Shown in pieces: positions 1-8,559 of a stretch of DNA of 64,000 bases. The stretch lies in contig CAZVOD010000006.1 of the NCBI GenBank assembly GCA_964628385.1, forward strand, positions 1-64,000. The letters run 5' to 3'. The DNA is from JANQPA01 sp964628385. GTDB taxonomy: Bacteria > Bacteroidota > Bacteroidia > Chitinophagales > Saprospiraceae. Below the pieces are notes generated by a model. It searched no databases, had not been told where the DNA came from, and worked only from the letters and a program-made list of their open reading frames with translations. The position numbers and the translations under genes are program-made. Position 1 is the stretch's first letter; every line of letters starts with the position of its first letter.

Positions 1-33
1 TGCTAATCTACAATTTTTTCAAAGAACTATTTG

Positions 34-53
34 GATGCTAACATAGCATCTCT
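34..53. repeat. Palindromic repeat, GATGCTAACATAGCATC type, copy 1
   Basis: Seven-base arms GATGCTA/TAGCATC flank a 3-base ACA loop, followed by TCT. The same 20 bases recur at 45788-45807, where the palindrome is longer and sits at the point where a transporter gene is broken off. A degenerate copy is at 36749-36768. The preceding CTATTT is also shared with the copy near 45.78 kb, so this is more than a chance hairpin. Confidence 0.6.
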
Positions 54-164
54 TAGCGAGAAGACATCAGCCGAAGTCTTCTTTGGACAAAAAACTTATT
101 TCATTTCAACTAAATATTCGGCTTCACTGGTTTAAAATTGGGGGGAAGTATAGCCATCAGAATT

Positions 165-208
165 AGAATGCTCTCCTGATAGTTTATTGACTCCCGGGAG
201 AGTATTCT
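165..208. other. Long imperfect hairpin upstream of the MFS gene
   Basis: AGAATGCTCTCC (165-176) can pair with GGGAGAGTATTCT (196-208), with one G-U or mismatch and a loop of about 20 bases. No T-run follows, so it is not a standard intrinsic terminator. A second, smaller hairpin (AGAAGAC/GTCTTCT, 59-82) lies upstream. No gene was found in bases 1-282; these could be the 3' region of an upstream gene or leader structures. Confidence 0.4.
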
Positions 209-247
209 CATCTAAAGTGTTAATCTTTCCCGGTGGTCAAATGAGGG

Positions 248-278
248 TTTCTATCCACTAGACAAAGTACTATATTTG
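248..278 (+). promoter_or_regulatory. Candidate Bacteroidota-type promoter
   Basis: TATATTTG at 271-278 fits the Bacteroidota -7 consensus TAnnTTTG, and a TTT at 248-250 lies 20 bases upstream where the -33 element is expected. The ATG follows only 4 bases after the box, so transcription from this site would give a nearly leaderless message. Inferred from consensus only. Confidence 0.35.
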
Positions 279-282
279 CGGC

Positions 283-1494
283 ATGAGTAAGAACCTTAAA
301 GCCCAGCTTTCTCTACTGATGCTATTGCAATATTTTGTTTGGGGAGCCTGGTTTGTGACAACTGGTACCTATCTGATGAATACGCTACATTTCAATGGTA
401 GAGAAATCGGCTTGGTTTATGGAGCTACTGCAATAGCCGCTTTAATTTCGCCATTCCTGTCGGGGCTTTTGGCTGATCGCCTGGTACCAGTAGAACGGCT
501 GCTGGGCATCTATCAACTGCTGGGAGGCTTCATCCTGATCGGCATTTCTTTTGTGACTGATTTTTGGCTTTTCTATCCTATTATCCTTCTCTACACCATC
601 ATCTTTGTACCTACTTTTGGCCTGTCAAGTGCTTTGGTGTTTCACAACGTGACAGACCGCGCCCGTGAGTTTTCCAATATCAGAGTTTGGGGAACAGTAG
701 GGTGGATGGCGGCCGGGATATTGATTAGTTTGATGGACTGGGAAGAGGAAGCCTGGCCCTTGCGTATAGCCGGTATTGCTTCGTTGGCCATGTCTGCTTT
801 TTGTTTTTCTTTACCCAAAACGCCCATTCTTCAATCAAAGGGTAGCTCTTTGGGGAAAATTCTGGGTAAAGAAGCTAAAACTTTACTCCTGAAAAGGTCA
901 TTTGTTGTTTTTTTGATCTGCTTCGTGCTTATTAGAATTCCCTCTTCCTTCTACTATAGTTTTGTTAATCCATTTTTGACCGAATCAGGTATGAGCAATG
1001 CGGCCGGGAAAATGACCCTGGGGCAGGTTGCCGAGGTTGCCCTGATGCTCTCTTTTCCTGCTGTGTATAGGTTGTTAGGGCTTAAATGGGTTTTGTTTTT
1101 GGGCATGCTGGCCTGGGGCTTTCGCTATCTTTGTTTTGCTTACGGTGAAGTTGGAACGAGCGACTGGTTGCTTTATATCGGTATTTTACTACACGGGGCT
1201 ACTTATAATTATACTACTCACGTAGGACAAATATTCATTGATCAAACCGTATCCAGAGAATTGAGGAGTTCAGCTCAGGGCTTTATCAATTTTTTAACTC
1301 ACGGAATAGGCGTTTTACTTGGCTCGTTTCTGGCCGGTGCCGTCGTTGATCAGTACACTTTTACAGACGGAACCCACCTTTGGGAATCTATATTTATCAT
1401 TCCCGGTATTATCGGACTTTCCATCGCTTTGCTGTTTGCCGCCTTTTTCTTTCCCAAAAGAGATAAAGATTACGTTTCGGGAAAGGCAGAATAG
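283..1494 (+). CDS. MFS permease, nucleoside:H+ symporter type
   Basis: A 403-residue, highly hydrophobic protein with about twelve membrane segments. The start resembles the nucleoside:H+ symporter (NupG/XapB) branch of the major facilitator superfamily: a short Lys-containing N-terminus, then LQYFVWGAWF and GLVYGATAIAALISPF, and an ADR motif in the first cytoplasmic loop (LLADRLV). The second half contains another long hydrophobic repeat and ends in a basic tail. Family members import purine or pyrimidine nucleosides with protons across the inner membrane; the substrate here cannot be told from sequence. It stands alone, converging on the cryptochrome gene downstream, with a possible leaderless promoter just before its ATG. 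Confidence 0.85.
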   Translation: MSKNLKAQLSLLMLLQYFVWGAWFVTTGTYLMNTLHFNGREIGLVYGATAIAALISPFLSGLLADRLVPVERLLGIYQLLGGFILIGISFVTDFWLFYPIILLYTIIFVPTFGLSSALVFHNVTDRAREFSNIRVWGTVGWMAAGILISLMDWEEEAWPLRIAGIASLAMSAFCFSLPKTPILQSKGSSLGKILGKEAKTLLLKRSFVVFLICFVLIRIPSSFYYSFVNPFLTESGMSNAAGKMTLGQVAEVALMLSFPAVYRLLGLKWVLFLGMLAWGFRYLCFAYGEVGTSDWLLYIGILLHGATYNYTTHVGQIFIDQTVSRELRSSAQGFINFLTHGIGVLLGSFLAGAVVDQYTFTDGTHLWESIFIIPGIIGLSIALLFAAFFFPKRDKDYVSGKAE

Positions 1495-1542
1495 TCTGTT
1501 CGTTTCCCGCTCCCGAAACAAATCTGAGCGCTTAGCCACCCA

Positions 1543-2862
1543 CTATACCTCGAAATACTTTTCAGCGAATTCAGAGGCATAATGAGGAGAGTCAGAAAGC
1601 CACAAATCGCGGTAAGCCCCTTCTTTATCGTACATCCCGGCCTGCTTTTGCGTATTGAAAATACGGTCTCTCGGGTCGTTCCCTACTCCACCGGCGTACA
1701 TCCAATTGCCCCAATTGCTGGTTACATCATAATCCACCAAAAGGGATTCAAACCAGGCGGCTCCTTTACGCCAATCTTGCCTTAGCTTGTGGACCAGATA
1801 GGAGGCTACATTTTGGCGCCCTCGGTTACTCATAAACCCGGTTAGTAACAATTCTCGCATGTTGGCATCAACAAAGCGATCGCCGGTTTCGCCAATGGCC
1901 CATTGCCGGAATAATTTGGGGTTATTTCTCCAATTTATCTTTTTATCCTGTATACCACCTTCCTGGAATATTTTTTTCCCATACTTCATCCCAACATACT
2001 TGAAGTAATCCCTCCAGAGTAATTCAAATTTCACCCAGTAAGTCGACTGATTTTTGGTCACTTCTCCTTCGTAGTTTTCCAGCTCGTAGTAGATAGACCT
2101 GGGGGAGAGCGAGCCATTAGCCAGCCATGGAGAGAACTTGGTAGAATAGTCTTCACCAATTAAGCCATTTCTGGTTTCTTTATAAGTAGCCACAGCATCG
2201 GTATCCCAAAAGTAGTGATCAAGCCTTTTGAAACCAGCCATTGCTCCACCTTCAAACTGTATGGCGGCTCTGCTGTCTGGTTTTGGGGCTTGTTGTCCAA
2301 AAGTTTCAAAATCTACTTTTATCGAAGCCTCCTCCACAGCGGCAAAACGGATGACATCCGGAATTTCAAATGGTTCTCTGACCTGAGCATACTTTTCTAC
2401 CTTTTTGCGAAAAGCCGTAAAAACATCAGGCGTCTTCTCTATGGTGAACGTAACGTCTTCGGGGTGAATAAGAGTGGTAGAATGGTAAAGATTCAAGTCC
2501 AATGCCTTATTGATCTTGTTTTCTACTTTTATTTCTTCATCCGTGTATTCTCTGGCCGCAAAAATAGCCGTACAGTCATGTTTTTGGGCTAATTCGGGCA
2601 GAATCTCTTCAGGAATACCTTTTTTCAAAATCAGTTTCCCTTTCTTTTCTTCTACATGATCGGCAAGGTCTTTTACTGATTCTAACAAAAATTTCAACCT
2701 GAACGGACCAGTGCGGATAAAGCCCCATTCATCTTTTTCAAAATAACGATCATCAAAAATATAGACAGGGAGGATCTCGTCGCAATTGTCTAGCGCAGCA
2801 ATCAGGGCGGGATTATCTCTAAGTCTCAAGTCGTTTCTAAACCAAAGTATTCCTCGTTTCAT
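1543..2862 (-). CDS. Cryptochrome DASH / deoxyribodipyrimidine photolyase family
   Basis: 439 residues. The N-terminal photolyase alpha/beta domain begins ILWFRNDLRLRDNPAL and the C-terminal helical FAD-binding domain carries the cryptochrome signatures TGFMSNRGRQNVAS (about residues 340-355) and NWMYAGGVGNDPR. This form with SNRGRQN and GVGNDPR is characteristic of Cry-DASH rather than CPD photolyase. Members bind FAD and MTHF and repair cyclobutane dimers in single-stranded or looped DNA, using blue light. Length is normal for the family. It stands alone; the 250-base upstream gap to the FGE gene shows no further gene. Confidence 0.93.
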   Translation of the reverse strand: MKRGILWFRNDLRLRDNPALIAALDNCDEILPVYIFDDRYFEKDEWGFIRTGPFRLKFLLESVKDLADHVEEKKGKLILKKGIPEEILPELAQKHDCTAIFAAREYTDEEIKVENKINKALDLNLYHSTTLIHPEDVTFTIEKTPDVFTAFRKKVEKYAQVREPFEIPDVIRFAAVEEASIKVDFETFGQQAPKPDSRAAIQFEGGAMAGFKRLDHYFWDTDAVATYKETRNGLIGEDYSTKFSPWLANGSLSPRSIYYELENYEGEVTKNQSTYWVKFELLWRDYFKYVGMKYGKKIFQEGGIQDKKINWRNNPKLFRQWAIGETGDRFVDANMRELLLTGFMSNRGRQNVASYLVHKLRQDWRKGAAWFESLLVDYDVTSNWGNWMYAGGVGNDPRDRIFNTQKQAGMYDKEGAYRDLWLSDSPHYASEFAEKYFEV

Positions 2863-3113
2863 TTACCTTTTTTTTTAACATTGATGTAACGAGAATCCCT
2901 GGGAATGGTTGATAAAATATGTCTACTGAAAGTAAAAGGGCGCTCTAGGTGCGGTCAATATAATTACCCAAAAGAAAAAGCTGATCAGCAGTAGTTAGGT
3001 TGATTTTATTGAGAAGCGCCCGAAAAGTTTTGGCATATCCATGAATATCAGAAATAGCAATATTTCTCATAAACGCGATTGGGTAATTTTTTATGTAAAA
3101 ATATTATGTGAAT

Positions 3114-4151
3114 TTAAAGGTCTTTTACGCATCGGAAGCCCAGGTGATTCATCGAAGAATCTTCTGTACTTTTCATCCGGGCTGCTGATCGGTAGCCGCT
3201 GCAATAGCTGTCATTACACAGAAAGGAACCGCCGCGGATGACTCGTTTTTTAGCTTGAGGTTCGTAGGGGTCAAAAGAGCTGTCGGGTCCGCTGGGGTTG
3301 ATCAGCCCGTCGTTGCTGGAATTAATTTTGTAAGCATCATAGTGATAATAATCTGCGCACCACTCCCACACATTGCCGGCCATATCATAGAGTTGGTAGC
3401 CATTAGGAGGATAGGTCTTCACCGGTGCGGCCCCGTAATGACCATCTTCTTCTGTATTGATATAGGGAAATGCTCCCTGCCAAAAATTGGCTTTACTGTG
3501 AGCCAGCTTGGCCGATTGGTTGCCCCATGGATAAATGGCTTCTTCCCGACCTCCCATCGCTGCCCATTCCCACTCTGCCTCTGTAGGCAGTCTTTTTCCG
3601 GCCCATTCAGCATAGGCAACAGCATCCTGCCAGGCAATATGCACAACCGGATGCTCCGGGAGAGTGTCACTGCTGCTGTGTAGGCCGAGCGGCCGCTTCC
3701 AGTTGGCACCGATAGTCCAGTCCCACCATTTTTGATAGTTGTGAAGGTTGACGGCCCTCTCGGTGGCGCTAAATACCAAAGAACCAGGCAGTAGTAGGGA
3801 ATCTGCCGGTTTGGGCGTGCCGGGCGGTAAGCTATTGCGTAATTCTTCCCATTCCACAGCTCGTTCTGCTATCGTCTGATAACCAGTAGCCTCAACAAAT
3901 TCCTCAAACTGAGCATTCGTTACCTCATGCTCATCCATATAAAAAGCATCGATATGCACTTTTCTCTTTGGAAATTCGTCCGGCCGGGCCTGCTCTGAGC
4001 GCCCACCCATAACAAAAGTACCAGCAGGAATATATACCATTCCTTCAGGAGCTTCCAAGTTGTCTGGGACTTGATTTTTTTGACAGGAAAAAAAAACTAT
4101 ACATAAAATAAAGATGCGGAGATGCCTCACTGTTGTTTTTTTTGGTTGCAC
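3114..4151 (-). CDS. Formylglycine-generating enzyme (SUMF1 family) lipoprotein with intact active site
   Basis: 345 residues with a short signal peptide and lipobox (IVFFSC, Cys near residue 23), so probably anchored on the outside of a membrane. The rest is a full FGE/SUMF1 domain: PAGTFVMGG near residue 45, DEHEVTNAQFEEFV, RLPTEAEWEWAA, YDMAGNVWEWCAD, and GGSFLCNDSYCSGYR near the end. The two cysteines of that last motif (about residues 312 and 317) match the catalytic pair of human SUMF1, and the following STEDSSMNHLGFRC also matches closely. Family knowledge: such enzymes oxidise an active-site Cys of sulfatases to formylglycine. No sulfatase gene lies in this window. It is distinct from the SUMF1-fold protein at 19 kb, which lacks the first cysteine. 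Confidence 0.88.
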   Translation of the reverse strand: MQPKKTTVRHLRIFILCIVFFSCQKNQVPDNLEAPEGMVYIPAGTFVMGGRSEQARPDEFPKRKVHIDAFYMDEHEVTNAQFEEFVEATGYQTIAERAVEWEELRNSLPPGTPKPADSLLLPGSLVFSATERAVNLHNYQKWWDWTIGANWKRPLGLHSSSDTLPEHPVVHIAWQDAVAYAEWAGKRLPTEAEWEWAAMGGREEAIYPWGNQSAKLAHSKANFWQGAFPYINTEEDGHYGAAPVKTYPPNGYQLYDMAGNVWEWCADYYHYDAYKINSSNDGLINPSGPDSSFDPYEPQAKKRVIRGGSFLCNDSYCSGYRSAARMKSTEDSSMNHLGFRCVKDL

Positions 4152-4207
4152 AGTGAAGTTACTAAATATTCCTCTAAACCTCAGCTTTTACGGGGTGTTA
4201 AAATGTT

Positions 4208-4936
4208 ATGAATGAAAAAACGCAACTCTCCGGAAAAGTAGCTCTTATTACAGGTGGTAGCAAGGGTATCGGCCTGGCCATCGCTCAGGCCATGGCAGAA
4301 CAGGGCATGAAAGTAGGCATTACCAGCCGAAGTTTTGATGCAGCCAAAAAAGTCGCTGATCAGCTCAATAGTGATCATCCAGATAGCCTACTGCCTGTAG
4401 AGGCGGATGTTCGTTCCATGGAGTCACAGCAGCGCAGCGTTGAAGCTATCCTTGACAAGTGGGGGAAGCTCGATGTATTAATTGCCAATGCAGGTGTTGG
4501 GCATTTTGCTCCTATCCAGGATATGACTGCCGAACAATGGCACGAAGTGCTGGATATCAACCTGACTGGCGTATTCAATAGCGTTAAAGCTTCTGTTGAA
4601 GAGATCAAGAAAAGTGAAGGTTATATCATAACTATAGCCAGCTTGGCTGGTACTAACTTTTTTGCCAAAGGTGCAGCTTACAATGCAAGTAAGTTTGGAC
4701 TGGTAGGTTTTACCCAAGCTATCATGCTTGACCTCAGGCAGTTTGGGGTGAAAGTATCCACCATTATGCCGGGATCAGTAGCAACCTATTTCAATAATCA
4801 TGTGCCGTCAGAGGAAGATGCCTGGAAGATACAACCAGAAGATTTAGCACAAATGACTATCGACCTGCTGAGTATGCATCCCAGAACCCTGCCCAGTAAA
4901 GTGGAAGTAAGGCCTTCTATGCCGCCTAAGAGGTAA
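4208..4936 (+). CDS. SDR family NAD(P)-dependent oxidoreductase
   Basis: 242 residues with the classical short-chain dehydrogenase features: cofactor-binding TGGSKGIG at about residue 16, NAGVG at about 96, catalytic Ser in ITIASLAG, and catalytic YNASK at about 158-162. The C-terminus has the IMPGSVATYF pattern of the substrate loop. Substrate is not predictable; closest in style to 3-ketoacyl-ACP reductase-like SDRs. Divergent from the FGE gene (56 bases apart) and convergent with the Tricorn gene, separated by a strong hairpin. Confidence 0.9.
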   Translation: MNEKTQLSGKVALITGGSKGIGLAIAQAMAEQGMKVGITSRSFDAAKKVADQLNSDHPDSLLPVEADVRSMESQQRSVEAILDKWGKLDVLIANAGVGHFAPIQDMTAEQWHEVLDINLTGVFNSVKASVEEIKKSEGYIITIASLAGTNFFAKGAAYNASKFGLVGFTQAIMLDLRQFGVKVSTIMPGSVATYFNNHVPSEEDAWKIQPEDLAQMTIDLLSMHPRTLPSKVEVRPSMPPKR

Positions 4937-4947
4937 AAAATATTATT

Positions 4948-4985
4948 GGCTGGCGAAAAAAGCCAACAGGCTTTTTTCGCCAGCC
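4948..4985. terminator. Strong bidirectional terminator hairpin
   Basis: A perfect 17-base inverted repeat (GGCTGGCGAAAAAAGCC and its complement) around an AACA loop. It lies between the convergent SDR and Tricorn genes, and the stem itself contains A6/T6 runs. Position and perfect pairing suggest a terminator working in both directions. Confidence 0.75.
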
Positions 4986-5006
4986 TCTATTTCTTTTCAT
5001 TTGTGA

Positions 5007-8000
5007 TTATTCACTTCTTTTCTCCACCTTAGGGGCGTCAGGAATCTGATCTTTAGGCTGAGTCGGTAAATCTTTCATGATTTCCTGGATTGCCCTTTCA
5101 ATCTGAGGGTCCACACCTCTAGCCAGTTGAGTTGGATTTTCTGGCACTTCAATGTCCGGTTCTACGCCGTATCCCTCTCTGAACCAATCGCCGTCGGGAT
5201 CATACATGCGGAATGTAGGTATAGTAACAGAACCACCGTCTATAAGGCCGGGAGCTCCACTGATACCAATCAATCCTCCCCAGGTACGGGTGCCGATAAG
5301 CGGGCCCAGCTCTGATTTTCTGAAATAATCAGGGAAAGCATCTCCACCAGAGCCACTCCAACCATTGATCAACATCACTTTTTTACCAAAATGACCATTG
5401 CTGGGGTGCTGCCAGCTCTTACCGTGGCGTACATCCCAAAAGGCCAAAGCAGGACGGTTTAAAAGCTCTACAAAGCGATCCGGAATCTGCCCACCACTAT
5501 TGAAGCGCTCATCTACAATCAAGCCCTCCTTATTCCACTGGGCTTGATATTGCCTTACCAGTTCGTTCTGGCCGTCAATGCCTGTACTTCTGACATATAC
5601 ATATCCAATACGACCATTGGAAGCTTCTTCTACCCTTTTGCGATTACCTTCAATCCAGGCCAGGTGGCGAAGGCGTGTTTCACTGCCTAGCGTCTTAACA
5701 ATAACTTTGCGGCGTTCAGCAGCATTTTCTGTGCTATTGATGGTAAGCTCTACTGTTTTACCGGCCAATCCCTGAAAAGCAGCGTACGGTTCTTTGTTAA
5801 TATCCAGCTCCTGTCCATTTACTGCCAGGATATAATCGCCTTCTTTGACCTCTACTCCGGGTTGGTCCAGCGGCGAGCGGGTATCAATATCCCACTTGGC
5901 ACCCCGGATGATTTTTTTAATGAAATATTTGCCGTTCTTTTGACCAAAATCTACTCCAATATACCCTACATTCCTGCGCTCGGGGTCTTCCTGGCTGTCT
6001 CCACTTCTATTGTAAGTATGAGAAGCATTTAACTCGCCTATTAATTCCCCCAAAATATAATCCATATCAGAGCGAGTAGTAGCATCTTTTACCAGGGCGC
6101 CATATTGTTCCTTCTGGGCCTCCCAATCTACACCGTGCATGTTGGGATCGTAAAAGAAGTCTCGTTGTAAGCGCCAGGCATCTTCAAATATTTGCTCATG
6201 CTCGGCTCTTGGATCGATCATCATCTCGATATCAGAAACGGGTACTTTCTTATCCGCTTTTTGCCCGGGAGCGATATCTACAACAGCAAGGCCACTGCTG
6301 GTAGCTACCATCATCTTTTTACCTCTCGCTGCTACAACAAAATTATATACACTGCCCATGATAGTTTTTTCCTCTTCCGCTTTAAAATCCCAGTATTTTA
6401 GAGGTGCCTGCCGCTCACCGGAACCGGAATTAGGGGCGCGATGAAAGATCAGCTTGCCCTTTACGGCAGCAATACCGCCAAAATTACCAGGCTCCATAGG
6501 CAACAGCACCGCTCTTGATTCCAGGTCTGCCAAGTCAATGACCAGGCCTGACTCTTCTTCCTCACCGTCTTCCTCCTCACCATTTTCCTGCTCTTTTTCT
6601 TCCTCATCTTTTTCTTCCTCATCTTTTTCTTCTTCAATAGCCACTTCGTCACTCGTAGGTTCCAGGGGTGAAGGCACATCAGCTCGTAAACTGGCAGCCG
6701 CAACCTGAGTAGCATTCGGGTAAACCCATGTCCCATCTACATCGCTATATACCGGACTGAAGTGACGGTTGGTCAAATAATAAAGGTACTTGCCTTCCGG
6801 GTCAAAAACAGGATTATAATCGTTGTAATAGCCAGAAGTGACCTGGTGTAGCTCTTTACTTTCCAGATCGTATAAGAAAATAGCATTATTAATATTCACA
6901 GACCGATTGTAGGCCATCCATTTACTATCAGCAGACCAATTGACCAGAAAGCGATTCAACGCCCCATGGCTCATAAACGTAGGGGATTGATCAACGCGCT
7001 CAACAGATTCCTCTTTGACATTCAATACCCAAATAGTACCAGATTCGTCAATGTAAGACAGCTTTTTACTGTCTGGAGACCACTGTGGCTCATACTTGTA
7101 GCCAGAATTGAAGTTGGTCAGTCGTTTATCCATACCTCCTTCCTTCAGGTCTTTTAGGTACAGGTTATATTCTCCTTCCTTATCACTCCAGTAAGCAATG
7201 TACCTACCGCTCGGAGACCAGCTGGGATACCTTTCGGCCGTACCAGAACTATTACTCAGGTTTCTGATAAAACCTTTTTCAGCCGGTAAGGAAAACAATT
7301 CTCCTCTGGCCTCAACAACGACTCTCTTCCCATCGGGCGAAACGCTGGTGTGGCTCAAAAACTGTCCTACCTTTTGCATGCTGGGTTTGAGCTTTTCCTG
7401 ATCTGTAAATACATCTATCTTCACTTCCGTTAGCTTTTGAGAAGCTAAGTTCATAAGATATATCTTACCGCCGGCTTCAAAGACTAAATCCTCAGGGCCT
7501 ATTGCCGGAAAGCGAATATCAAAGTCCTTAAAATTTGTCACTTGCTTCAACTGCTGATTTTTGGTGTTGTACGACCAAATATTGAAGCGTTTGTTGGTGC
7601 CTCTGTCAGAAATGAAATAAATCATATCATCGTGCCACATGGGAATTTCGTCGTTGGCATCGCTGGCGGCCAGCGTTTTAGATTCCATGGTGCTAAGGTT
7701 GAACGTCCGAATATCAGCAGCTGTCCCTCCCCTGTATCTTTTCCAGGTACGAAATGCTCTGGATTTATCTGTGTATACTACTTGTTTGCCGTCAGGAGAA
7801 TAGCTGGCAAATTCTCCGTAGGGTACGGGTAGTTGTTCGGCCATACCACCTTCTACGCTAATTTTGTAGAACTGCCCGAAACGCTGCCGACCGCTCTTTC
7901 TGTTAGAATGGAAAAGTACAGCCTTGCCGTCGGGCTGCCAGTCAAGCACCCGATCGCTCATGCCGTGATAAGTCAGTCGCTGCGGAATCCCTCCGGCACT

Positions 8001-8279
8001 CGGGATAATGTACACATCTGTATTGCCATCGTAATTAGCAGAGTAAGCAATCTGGCTGCCATCCGGAGAAAAACGGGCAAAACGATCCTCACCATCCGGA
8101 GAACTCAGCTTTACAGCAGTTCCACCCGCTTTGGAGCATACCCATATATCATTACCGAAAGAGAAAACAATCTGATCCTCCGACACATCAGGGTATCTGA
8201 ACATCTTGGCATCTACCTGAGCATTGAGCAGATAACCGGTTAAAAGCACAAAACTCTTAATTAGAATTAATCTTTTCAT
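5007..8279 (-). CDS. Tricorn-like S41 peptidase with PDZ domain, secreted
   Basis: 1090 residues. A signal peptide (LILIKSFVLLTGYLLNAQ) is followed by beta-propeller repeats of the PD40/WD40 type (FSPDGSQIAYS, WSPSGRYIAYWS, WSPDSKKLSYI), a very acidic Glu/Asp-rich linker around residues 540-580, a Tricorn core domain, a PDZ domain (GVEVKEGDYILAVNGQ) and a C-terminal S41 catalytic region with the nucleophile motif NGWSGSGGDAFPD. This order matches Tricorn protease and its bacterial homologues, which degrade oligopeptides. With the exported DPP IV-like enzyme nearby it suggests peptide scavenging. It stands alone, with about 280 bases before the next gene. Confidence 0.92.
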   Translation of the reverse strand: MKRLILIKSFVLLTGYLLNAQVDAKMFRYPDVSEDQIVFSFGNDIWVCSKAGGTAVKLSSPDGEDRFARFSPDGSQIAYSANYDGNTDVYIIPSAGGIPQRLTYHGMSDRVLDWQPDGKAVLFHSNRKSGRQRFGQFYKISVEGGMAEQLPVPYGEFASYSPDGKQVVYTDKSRAFRTWKRYRGGTAADIRTFNLSTMESKTLAASDANDEIPMWHDDMIYFISDRGTNKRFNIWSYNTKNQQLKQVTNFKDFDIRFPAIGPEDLVFEAGGKIYLMNLASQKLTEVKIDVFTDQEKLKPSMQKVGQFLSHTSVSPDGKRVVVEARGELFSLPAEKGFIRNLSNSSGTAERYPSWSPSGRYIAYWSDKEGEYNLYLKDLKEGGMDKRLTNFNSGYKYEPQWSPDSKKLSYIDESGTIWVLNVKEESVERVDQSPTFMSHGALNRFLVNWSADSKWMAYNRSVNINNAIFLYDLESKELHQVTSGYYNDYNPVFDPEGKYLYYLTNRHFSPVYSDVDGTWVYPNATQVAAASLRADVPSPLEPTSDEVAIEEEKDEEEKDEEEKEQENGEEEDGEEEESGLVIDLADLESRAVLLPMEPGNFGGIAAVKGKLIFHRAPNSGSGERQAPLKYWDFKAEEEKTIMGSVYNFVVAARGKKMMVATSSGLAVVDIAPGQKADKKVPVSDIEMMIDPRAEHEQIFEDAWRLQRDFFYDPNMHGVDWEAQKEQYGALVKDATTRSDMDYILGELIGELNASHTYNRSGDSQEDPERRNVGYIGVDFGQKNGKYFIKKIIRGAKWDIDTRSPLDQPGVEVKEGDYILAVNGQELDINKEPYAAFQGLAGKTVELTINSTENAAERRKVIVKTLGSETRLRHLAWIEGNRKRVEEASNGRIGYVYVRSTGIDGQNELVRQYQAQWNKEGLIVDERFNSGGQIPDRFVELLNRPALAFWDVRHGKSWQHPSNGHFGKKVMLINGWSGSGGDAFPDYFRKSELGPLIGTRTWGGLIGISGAPGLIDGGSVTIPTFRMYDPDGDWFREGYGVEPDIEVPENPTQLARGVDPQIERAIQEIMKDLPTQPKDQIPDAPKVEKRSE

Positions 8280-8559
8280 AAAAAATCGAGTGTGTTTAGG
8301 AATTGAAATACCTTGAAAGATATAGAAAAATAGATAAAGCCTGTGAGATCGCCCATTGCTTTAGATGGAATAACTTTTTTGGCCTATTTGAGAACTATTT
8401 TTATAGACTAAAGTCATTATAAAAGTATTAAGTATTGGTTTTTATGGAAAAAAACAGAATAATTCTGTAAAGAACCAAAGAACGATTTAAAATTTTTTCT
8501 TCAAAACTCGCTACAATTTTGGTATAATTGTAATCAACCTTTTCCAAATAAAAAAAGTC

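Noticed and set aside
1315..1785. Open frames overlapping the 3' end of the MFS gene and the cryptochrome gene
   Set aside because: They are shadow frames without recognisable domains and lie over well-supported genes.
3255..3683. 142-residue plus-strand frame inside the FGE gene
   Set aside because: It is antisense to a clearly conserved FGE domain and shows no domain of its own.
3114..4151. This second FGE-fold protein as another DGR target
   Set aside because: Its last motif keeps both cysteines and matches true SUMF1 enzymes; codons there are mixed, not all C/T-ending, and no hairpin follows.
6545..6660. Repeated TTTTTCTTCCTCATC units as a tandem repeat or CRISPR-like array
   Set aside because: They encode the Glu/Asp-rich linker of the Tricorn-like peptidase (EEEKDEEEKDEEE) on the minus strand; no spacers are present.
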